Positions 44,601 through 56,190 of a stretch of DNA of 64,000 nt are shown one piece after another. The notes beneath the pieces were generated by a model, which saw only the letters and a program-made list of their open reading frames with translations, searched no databases and was not told the origin of the DNA. The translations under genes were made by a program, and so were the position numbers. Position 1 is the first letter of the stretch. Every line of letters begins with the position of its first letter. This DNA is from Aplysia californica (lineage: Eukaryota > Mollusca > Gastropoda > Aplysiida > Aplysiidae), in NCBI RefSeq assembly GCF_000002075.1, contig NW_004797350.1:142358-206357 (forward strand). The letters run 5' to 3'.

Positions 44601-47600
44601 CTGACATTACGCTATGGCAGCTTCAGTGTTACAACTAGAAATACAGATTCCCAAAAGATAGAATCTTCACAAATAATGGAGGACATAAAAGTATTAGGTA
44701 TGACACGTTGTAATATATGATAATATATTATGTCTTACTAAACACGAGCACATGAATGAGCACTATCTATTCGGGTATTCAGCATATTATAATTAATCCA
44801 TTTTAGAACTTAAGAGGATATAAAACAGCAAAAAGACGTTCAATGAAATTAACAACTTTGAAGCACTCACCAACTGACTCAAGGTACAACTGACGAGACA
44901 TTTGTACAAAATTCCCAAGTTCTTCATTTTGTTCAGAGTCATACCTGCAACACAACAGTTTCATAAATAATCTTTTAATAATGTAATTGAGCATATCACT
45001 TGCCCGTAAAATATACCTATAGTTATTAATTTGTCTTCCAAGGTCATGGCAATAGAACCAGAGCCCCCCACCTGAGAAGATGCATGACTACAAAATTATT
45101 TTAACTATAGAACAAATTAATAATAGATAGATAGCAATTATATAGCGCAACTTCCCGCTCGATAGTTAAGATCTTGGATGTATACGGTGAAAGCAGCCAT
45201 TTTATGGGCGCTAAGACACTAACATATTGGCAAGGCCTTTCGTTGTCTACGGCCGGGTGCTCATTCCAGCGTGGGTGAAGTCGTGAAAATCTGTGTGAAG
45301 TGCCTTTCTCAATAACACAGCCTTGGGCCTGAGGTTCGAACTCCTGATCTCACAACCTCACTAGGCCCTATTACCAGTCCAGTAGCCTTCCCACTAAACT
45401 ACCAACGTCACATGCAACATTTACCTTGCTAGGTGAGCCCCATCAGCTCCACACATTATGGCAGCACTGTGCCAGTCCTGTTTGTCTGCAACAAAGCGAT
45501 AACAGAGGTCTCCGAGCGACACGTAGCCTTCACGACAAGATCGGTCATTTTCACCTGAAGCAACCGATCAAATAAAATTCATTAACAGCGAAACATGATG
45601 GATATCAATGAAACTTAAAGCCTATAAGTTTTGTTTGAAAATGCTAATTTCTACATTCCACAGAATTATTTCTTTTACTCCATCAATTTACAATAAATCT
45701 TAAATAGTTCTCAAAAGCCAAATTAAATCTTTAAAAGTAAAGTGAGCTTTAAAAAAAACTGCGGGGAAAAGGTCAAAAGCGGCAAATTTTCTTGTTATCA
45801 AAAAACAATGCATCTCAGGCTTGCATAAAGAGGATCCAGGTATTCTTGAACGCGTGTTTAAGGAAGTTATTGAGGATCAAATGGACAGACAGGGTCACCA
45901 ACGAAGCAGTCGAATTAAGGAGAACAAGACAGAGGCCAGTCAGAGATGAGGTTGGAAGAAGGCGATGGCGAAAGATTGGACACTCTCAGGAAGTGAGGTA
46001 GCTGCATAACAAGAAATATGTCTTGGATTAGAACCCACAGGGTAAAAGTTCAAGTTGAAGGCCGCATGGAACCCGGATAAGAGTCACAGAAATCGACGTG
46101 CAGAAAAGTGGGAAGACATGGAATTACACCAGAGGCTAGCCCTGGATAGGGAAAGGTGGAACGTGTTTGTCCGTTGCCTGTACCCTGACCCAGGGTGAGA
46201 AAGGCAATGATGATGATGATGATGATGATAAACACAACAGCTCTTAGTATTGTTTCAACGCAGGGTCAAATGTTCAAAGAAAATGAGTCACGACGCGGTG
46301 GAATCAGGCTCTCGTCAATTTTTGGGCATGTAGAGTTAATAGTATCATCTTAAAGCTCCTTCACTTGTCTTTATTTGGATGAAAATAATGTTCATTTATC
46401 TTGAATACAATTCCAGATATTTGCAAAAGAATGAGGGGGGGGGGGGGGGTCACCTGTTTTCCATCTTGTTTAATGTACTTACGACCTTAGAGCATGCATC
46501 AAAATAACATTGAGTGTGTATCTAGCTTACGATTATTATTGTTTATATTGCTGCTCATTTATATTATGTATGTGGTTGTAAGCCTACTTGTGTGTGCATG
46601 TGCATGCACGTGTGTACGTGTGTGTGTTTGTGTGTGCGCGTGTGTGTGTGTGTGTGCGTGTGTGTGTGTGTGTACTCGTGGTGGAACACCAAACCAATGT
46701 GCCAGGATCTGGACAATAAAGATGTATCTTATCTTATCTTTCAGAGGTAAAATTAGTGAGAAAATGGCCGAAAAAGAAAAGTTATTTCCTCAACTTAAGA
46801 GTCCGTGTTAACTGAAAATTTACATACATTCTTTGTGCCTTTAATCAACATTTTAAAGAAAAACCCACGCAGAAATGAGTTCTTTAATGGGCATGAAAGG
46901 TGTTGAGCCAAAAAACAAAAACTTGATAAAAATGCACAAACCTGCGGAAAAATGCAGGTTTCTTCTCTTTGATTATTTTGACGAGAGCATGATTCCACCA
47001 CGCTGCCTGACAAATGTTATGTTTTTAGGAACGCATAAATTGGGCCCTCCAGCAATCACAGTAGGCTACCATTAAAATAAGAGATGAGATTTTAGCACAA
47101 GAGCATCACCACTCACATGACCTTCCGTCTCCAACAAAACCTTCCCTACAGACACACTCCCTGCCATCCGGGCTGCACTGTGCGTGAATAGAGCACCCAT
47201 CTTCGACTTTCTCCTTCACCTCCCCAGTAACACACTCCACTGTCCTCCTGCAGGGTTCAGCGACCAGGCTCTCTCCATCCTGAGGATCCAATGTGAGTGT
47301 TGTAAAGGGGGGACGCACAAAAACAAACAAAAAAACTGAAACAACGGGGGAAAAAAGCTGTTGTAAGGTATAGTCAAACATACCCTAAAAGCCACCTGTC
47401 CAAGACACCTGCACAAATAACAACTTCCAACCACCACTCCCACCCTTTATTATTTGTTCTATATCATAATAACACCTTTCAAGACATTCACCTGTCTAAG
47501 AAAACCACTTTACTCCAAGATAATAGATAGTCGTCCTTGAATATTTCAATTGTAGGCTTTATATAATTTTTTCAGATCACACTAATCTGGTTTTTAGAAC

Positions 47601-49146
47601 TCTAAATGACCCCTCATTAAAAATAGCGTATGAAAATATAAATCTCACCCTAAGAATTAAAATATCTTAAGTTATAAAATGAGGGAGGCACTTTACTAAC
47701 TAGTTAAATAATAGACAGTTCCTCTCAGTCTGACTGAACGTTGTTTCAAATACTCATTCAAAGGCACATCTTCAACATAAGTTTTTTTTTTTAAAGATTC
47801 AAATCAAAAGGCTCTTGACTAAGGTATCAGTCCCACTGCCCCCTCCCTCCCCCCTTTTCCCTATAAATTCATTCACTACTGTAAAATCATTCATTCATTT
47901 CAAATAAGATCATTCATTCACCACTGGAAAAGCCATTCCCACAGTTCAAATAGGATCATTTATATATATAAAAAAGAGGCAACCAACCTGTAAAATGACC
48001 GACTCTCCATCTTCCAGGTCCACAATGCACTGCTTCTCACACTCCTCCTGAGGCACACACTGCAGCAGAGTATTGAGATAAAAGTCGTCGTCACAGACAC
48101 AACCCGAGCCCGTCTCAATCTCAGTGCAAGGCTCAGCTAAGCCAGCGTTAGAGCAGGTGGGCTGGCATTTGATCAGATAGGACGACTCAAAGTGACTATT
48201 GGGTCTGTCTTCGCAGATCGTCTCTGGTGTTTGCTCTAGAGGGATGAGAGTTATTATAATTTATGCTTTCAACATGCTCTCTACTAAAGACAGGAACAAG
48301 GGAGAGAAGAAAGCAATGCTGACCTTTTTATTCGAACATAATACAATGTATTGAGACAAGCACTTACACCTTATCAAAGCAATAAAAATATAACTCATAT
48401 TTTGCAGTTTTTCAAAGTACCGGGTACCTTAAGTACTTTCAGCATCTCCTTGCATGAAACACTAAGCTGGTAATTGGCCTTACTTGTTAGTTGGTCCTCA
48501 TCACACAACAACACATCGGCATTAAAAGTTAATTAATGTGCTCACCACAGCCGGCATATTCACGCCACTGGGCGTCCATTTCAGAAGAGTCATCAATTCC
48601 TAAGTCCTGGAGGACTTCCTCAATAGTCGTTTCCAACTCAAAGCAGCGACCAAACTGAAACTGGGTCTCCCAGCAGTGATCCAGGATACACTCCTCCAGC
48701 AGTGTGTTAAGGTGCTCTTTGTTTACCTCAGCAGCACTAGGGTCAGCACCACCCAACTGTAAATTGAAGGAAAAAAAGACGCAGGGTCTCAGCAAATTTG
48801 TGTCATTCTTTTTGTTTTCTTCTTTTCTTCTCACACTAAGAACCACAAGCAGTCAACAGCAGAGGATGTTTGAACTCATTCATTGAGCCCTGGCCCTCTG
48901 AGCCTAAAGAGCCTTTTCCTTGGAGGTTAAAGGACCACTGCTTCTGAATCAGATCTATTCGGCTGCAACTTGTCTTACATCACTGTGTAAGCCTATGCCA
49001 GCCTTCAGTGTGTAAAAGGGAAACGCTAAAGCAAACTCAAACTTGCTCGCAGGCCCAAATGGTTAAAAAAACATTGGCAATGTCTTATCATATTAGTCAT
49101 CATCACCATCATCATCATCAACATCATCATCGTCATCATCATCATT

Positions 49147-49192
<46 letters not shown>

Positions 49193-52100
49193 CAACCATC
49201 ATCATCACTGCCCTTCACATCCTGGATCAAGGTATAGGCGGTGAACAAACACTTTCCACCTGTCCCTATCCTGGGCTAGCCTCTTGATGTTATTTTAATA
49301 TGTATTCCCATTTTTTTGTATAACAATTTCTGTGACTCTTCTCCAGGTTCAACATCATGGTTTTCCCCTTCATCTTTTACGCAAAATGTACAAGAAAGAA
49401 CATTCCCTTGTCGCTTAGACTGCCCTATATTATTGTCAAAAGCATTCTTAAGTATTTATGTTAACCAACATCTTTTAGTGTTAGGCGTGGATTAATGAAA
49501 AACGTTACCTTGGTAGCAGGCCTCATCGAGATTTTTAACTTTCATGGAGAATGTACCTCTCTACATTCTTAGTCCTCAAGACAAAAAGCTTCTCTTAACC
49601 GACCTTGGGAGCAGGTAGCGTATGTGAAAGTCCAGGCAAAATAAAAGAGGAAAAAAAGGACAAGCACCCTCTTACCATGCTTCGTGAACCAGGAACAAAG
49701 AACCAGTACAAACGCTTTTGCAATTCCAAACCTCAGTGTGATCCCGTCTGGATCAAACATTGTACCGTTTCATCGAGGTTTAAAACGGATCATAATCACG
49801 AGAGTGGCTGATCTGTGACGTCGTGACACTATGGGCCGTGCAATGATTGTACATTTTCACTCTTGGTTATTCTGAAGTGCCAGCCCAGATTTCGTTCCGT
49901 AAGTTATGATATGAAATGAAATACCTTGGCATGAGAGGCGAGCATGTTACCTTCTGGAACCGCAGATAAAAGAAACGGACATTTTCAAGCTTTCTTGTCA
50001 ATATTAGTCGAAGAATGATAATGGTAGACCCTGAAAAAGTGCAACAAAAAAGAAACTTACATGGTTCGACAGAGAAAATTGGGTGTAATAACATATTAAA
50101 AATCGGCTTTCTATATCGTGGAGGAAATTGTTTTAAAAAGCATTAAAAGTTGTGAAGAAGGCAACATAATATATTAAGACCAAATCAGTTTATCATACTT
50201 GCTTTGGAACGAGAATGTTTACGTAATTTGTACAGAATTTCCCGAAAATGATGTAATCGTCATAGGTACCAGCGCTTTTTATGTAAAAAGTATGGGAAGC
50301 CAATGTAATAAGAATACGTTTTGTCACATCCTCAGCCGCAGCTTTTCAGTGGATGTTTGTTTACTGTGCAATTTCCCTCTAAAACATTTCCTCTTGTTCA
50401 ATAGACATAACAAGGTGTGAATGGTATTTTGGCCGTTGTACAACATACAAATAACAATATTATAGATGGGACTGAAGGGCACCAAGGGCACATTTCGTGT
50501 CACCGATCTTACATAGGTGCAACATCTTTTTGCAAAATATAGATAGTTCTAGTCACAGTCCAGGGAGCTTAACAGGCTGAAACGCAAAATTGGGTTAAGT
50601 CTCTAAGAGTTCCTATTTATTACCCTCTGATTGTTTTATGGTCTGAAAAGAAAACGTTTCAGTCAAGCTAAGTCATAGAGACCTATGTCATTCGCCTGTG
50701 AAACGAGACCCAATGTCAGGACACAATAAAGAAAGTACGAACGGACAACGTCTATTCTTGGTTGCTTTTATTCGGTGCGACTTCAAAATTTTCAAGCAGC
50801 CACCATGTTCTGTTACATTAGAAGTTGCGTCTTTAAAAAAAATAAGGTCATCATTGAGACCTCAAGATGTTTTAAAGATAGATGCCGTTCATTATGTTGC
50901 ATCCTGTATGAAGGAAAATTGATTTGAGCAGATCAATATTCGGAATCTAATGACCATTTTGGAAGACCATCTGCCTGAGGTGAAGGGCACAGTACATTAT
51001 ATTTTGCACCACAGTACCCGAAAAAGAAAAACTGATGGGGTGCAAGGGAAAGCATAACATAATCAATAGCAGAGGTTGATGGGGAGTAGGTGTTGTTATA
51101 TTTAAGTAGTCGGCTCCTTCAATTATACGAATACGAGAATTTTATGAAACACCAAAGGGCATTAAGGATGCCAAGTAGAAGCAAATTATTGTCAAGGCAG
51201 CTCGTCAATTGATCAAAAATCTACATTTGAAAAAGAAGTCTATCCATCAGTAAATCTAATTGGATATATTTATGGAGAAGAGCACGGGCTAGCTTGTGGC
51301 CTCTTTGTGCTGTTTCTTGAAACTGTCATATGTACTGCAATCCACATATGAAAATAGTTGACAGCCGACGGAGATCTATGATTCATATCTTCCTAGTAGA
51401 AATTTGTGTATTTTTTCATCGCCACTTCTCCTCAAGGCCTCTTGTGAACTCACTGAACGCACTGGGACTCTGCTCCCCATACCGAGAGGCTCAAAGATTT
51501 AACTTGAATGCTGCTGTTTGGTCACTCACTGGAAATATTCACGACTATAGCACACAGCTGCATTAAACTTTGACCATAATATAAGGACTCCCCATGGAGA
51601 AAGGATATTTCATGGCATGTGGATTACAGCAGCGCTCACACCTACTGAACTGAAGAAAACGTTCATACCCCGGCCATCAGAGTAAAAATCCATCACATTC
51701 CATGTGTATCTAATGTAGGCAAGCCTCTGGGAGCGCAAAGACTGGGATACAACAGAGCATTATTCTTGAAATCTATCAGTGCACTTTCAGATACTATTTT
51801 CAGCCACAGTGCTGGGGATGAAAACTTGACTCTGGTAAACTCTTTTCAATTCATATGGACACGAAATCAATGCCACACGAACTTCTGCAAACCTCTGAGA
51901 TATTGATGTAAATTAGACTGCAGTTCAATGAAATGCACCTGCAAGAAAAATGAACTAGATTGCTCTCCTGCCTGCAAATTTCTTCTTCCTCTTCTTCCTC
52001 TTCCTCTCCTTCTTACTTTCTCTTCTTCCTCTTCCTTTTTTCCTCTCCTCCTCCTCCTCCTCCTCCTCCTCCTCCTCCTCCNNNNNNNNNNNNNNNNNNN

Positions 52101-52258
52101 NNNNNNNNNNNNNNNNNNNNNNNNNNNNNNNNNNNNNNNNNNNNNNNNNNNNNNNNNNNNNNNNNNNNNNNNNNNNNNNNNNNNNNNNNNNNNNNNNNNN
52201 NNNNNNNNNNNNNNNNNNNNNNNNNNNNNNNNNNNNNNNNNNNNNNNNNNTCTTCTTC

Positions 52259-52306
<48 letters not shown>

Positions 52307-55300
52307 TTTTTCTTCTTCTTCCCTCCCCTCGTTTTCTCTCATGTCAATTGTATCTCTTAGTACATAGCTAGGCCTAGTTCTCGTAGTTACTTGTACCGAT
52401 TGCTCATTGTAAAGTACTACTCGAACTTTTTTGGCTCACCAATAAAAATCTAAGGGTTTAGGACTCAAAGTCCTCTATTTCGGATACGATAACTAAGTTT
52501 TAAGGAACAGATTCCCGTGCAGTGGCGAAAGATTGGTATCTAAGTTTGACTAGTTCGATACTATACCAATAAACGGCATTTTAAACAAATTTCCTCCTTT
52601 CCGATTCATGCCGATTATCAGTATATTATAAAGGAATGTTTTCTGGTTCTTATGACACTAAAATAATTTCTGTTGCAATTTTTCTACCCTCATAGATAAA
52701 GCACAGCTAAAGTTATTCGCCTAATATAGAAAGCTGAGTTTCAGGTCTTTTCTCTTGTGTACTCCTTTATCGGTAATCCCCATAAGGGACAAAAATCAGC
52801 TCTGACTCTGAACTTATACTGTGGCACAACATCCCCAAAATTACAAAGTTCTATCTGATCAGTACCTATTTTTGAGTAATTTGACGCTAAAAATTTTGAG
52901 GTTCACAATACGTCCTTCTTTTTCGAAAGCAATTCTTTGAATATCTTAATGACGACTCCGAATAATCTTACAATTTGGAGAGACCAAATAGATTATTTGG
53001 TTTATGACCACATGGCTTTAGTAACTCAAAACAGCCAAACACATCAGATAGAACTTTGTTCTAAGGTAGCAAAGTCTTACCACCACTTGCACAAACGGCG
53101 AACTTCCCTCTGGGTCAAAGATGCCACAGTAATTATTGGCTCTGAATTTTCTTCTGTCTGCCTCTGCACAAACTGGAGGTTCCTCCACATGGTCAATGCA
53201 CCTGAAATAGGTCATCCTTTGGTCACTTTTCAATAACTCAAACAAAAATCATGCATAAAAGCAGTTCACAAAGCAGATGTAGGGGCCTACTGATTAATGT
53301 TAAGTTGCAATTATCTCACTATAAGATAAGATAAGGTACGATGTTTTCAGGCGACGGGTTATGCGATCGACGCGCCCCCCCCTCCCCCCCCCCCCCCCGA
53401 CCCAACCAGATCCAATCCGCAATGGGCACCCGGCGTGCTGCGCTTTTGGTTTCAAAAGGCTGCTCCATAAAATAAAAAAGGTCGGGATTTTATTTCCTTT
53501 CAGAAAATTTCAGTTTTTCAGTTTAACTACGTTCGCTTTGAATAGACTCCAGTAAAAAAAAAAAAAAAAAAAAAAGTTCACTTTCACTTACACTTTTGAC
53601 CCAAAGTCTCCAGCCACCATATAAAACTTGGCAAACTTGTTTGGATTAGTCTGCTTGGAGGTGCCAGGCAGGATTAAATCATTCCTCGGATTGTCGTCAA
53701 AGTTTCCACACAAACCACAAGTGTGATGCTTGTATGCACTAGGGACTTTGACCTGGGCAAAAAATTAGGATTGAGTGAATACACATTGGGAGGCATAAAC
53801 GCAGTCAATGAATGTGGCCTTCACCAAGACAAAAAATAGATCATGACAATGTGCCAAATAGACAACTACCAACGACTTCAGAATTAAGCAAAAGATATAT
53901 ATTATATATATTATATATTATATATATAATTAATAAGGTTATATACGCCCACGGGTGCACAAGTGATAATGTGTACAGACATTGTTCCAACACAGCCACT
54001 TTGGTGGTTTGTATTTAACGGCAGAAGATGTTTGAAAACGTATGCAAATTTGCTTCTCTGAAGGTCACATAACATTTACATTGAAAACAAAAATTCATCA
54101 TAAGGAAGAAAGAAGGTCTAAATAAGACACGTTTGCAAAGGAGATTTACCGAGCATACTTTATCTAAAGTCTTACACATGTGAATGTGAATTGGTATTTG
54201 CTCGGAACAACATAACATTAAATCAAATTCATTTAGATCAGAGGCTATGGGACCCCCTTGGAAAGCAATAGTCAGCCCACGTGGAATTTACGCACTGCTG
54301 TGACAGCATAACATTTTTTGTTTGTTTTACTTATCACAAAAGGCAGAATATGATGATAAACTGAAGCCTAATATACACAAAAATGTTATACCAGTATTTT
54401 TACTTAGCCCGCTCCCCCCAAAGCTTCATGCTCAGCAAGTACTCACAGACGTGGCAACTTACGTTGAGATACATATTATTGTCCCACTTAATTTGCACAC
54501 AGAACTTGGTGTCGATGGTCAGCTTGGATGTCCTGCCTTTCATCTGTGTAGTGATCTCAATGTTGTCGTCCTCAAAGCCTAGAGTCTGCCTGTCCAAACC
54601 CTAAGAGAGGACACAATTTGGGAGTTAGAAGGAGCATGCAAAAACAGAGAGTGATAGGATAAGATGAGTCATGAATATAACATTAACAACCGCATCTCTT
54701 CTCGAACAGAGCAAAACATTATCAAAAAGAGACCTCGGCCTAAAAGAAAGAGATCATATCAAGGTGCCTTCAACGAGTTAAATGTAAATAATTCAAAGCG
54801 ATTTGCTGATGAGACACAAGAACAACAAAACTGAGAAATCAATCAGGCTTTAAAAATATGTTTCTAGCTAATGATATAAGGGTGAACAGATGTTCTCTCC
54901 ACAGCATAATTGGAAATTAAAAAGGTACAAATACTTATCTAAAAGAGTGTCATTAATAAACTGCAAGTTCAAAAATACTTTCTGAGAACGTTTCTTTGAC
55001 AATGTTTCATCAGTTTCTGTTTTACTTTTGTAGAAGGTTTGCTCATGGAAAATCAATTCTAATTGTCGCAGTCATTGGGCTTTATCACACTATACACTCA
55101 CATCAACTTGAAATTTCCCCTGATAATGGAACGTGTAAACAGTCCCTTTGACTTCAAATTCAAAGCCTCTGGTGAATGCGACCCGATCCCTTGGGCGCCG
55201 CTTGATATTGAAAGAGTTTACACTGGGGAGTCAGAGATGCATACAAGAGAGAAAAGCAATCCATATCAAGATTTGAAGACACTGTAAACACTATTCATTC

Positions 55301-56118
55301 CTTAAGTAATAAAATAAATAAATCATACTTTATTAATCCCCGTAAAGAAATTTGGGTTACAATGTCACACATACATACATTAATAAATAATCAGATACAC
55401 AAGCATGCATACATAGAATACCAAATACTCAATATCACACCAATGCAGAACAATTTCACAAATATGAAATTGCTGGTCGCCTCTGGGCAGCGCTGCTTTA
55501 CATAGATCTATATATAAGGAGAAACTTTGTTCCACTGCCCAAACACGTCCTAAAATTTCCTATAAAGTAGACTAGTGGGTGGCTGGCGGGTGCTCTGGTG
55601 TGGTTTGCTATTCTATCTTAATTCAGGATAATAGGTTCCATGACGACAATTGTGCTATCTTAAAGCCAGGAAATAGTCTTAGTGGAATAATATGATAATA
55701 ATATGAGTTTTCGAAACTTAAATTCCTGACATTCTACAAATATGATAGCCTACACAAGTTTCCTAAATCCTGAGCCATTTCCTTGACTCAGCAATTCTCT
55801 TACAATTCTGGGGAGTTGGTGAGGGCTGCTGAAGCCAAGTAGCCACCCCTGGGTGTATTTTATTGTACTTTCGTGAATAAAAAGACATGTCAGTATAAGA
55901 ATAGTCTTGCCTGAAAGCTGGAAAGTTGTCAGTGGGGGTGTAAGAGCTGCAGGTGGAGACCAAGTTGTAGCTGCATTGACCTTGGAAGTCAAACTTTCTG
56001 CCGTCTAGGGTCATATAATGAGGATCACCACGAGAAGCACACTCATGCACCTCTGGGGAATGCGCAACAATGCAGAAACTTATCAAAGAAACAAAACAAA
56101 TTCTTTAAGACATGAAAA

Positions 56119-56190
<72 letters not shown>

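Noticed and set aside
45123-45412. A tRNA gene suggested by A and B boxes on the minus strand
   Set aside because: Only the promoter boxes are conserved and a SINE body follows; no cloverleaf could be supported.
49008-49244. His-rich and Met-rich frames
   Set aside because: They are both strands of a CAT/ATG triplet run that forms the tail of a LINE fragment.
51928-52371. Frame with a long run of unknown residues
   Set aside because: It is created by the N gap inside a triplet microsatellite.
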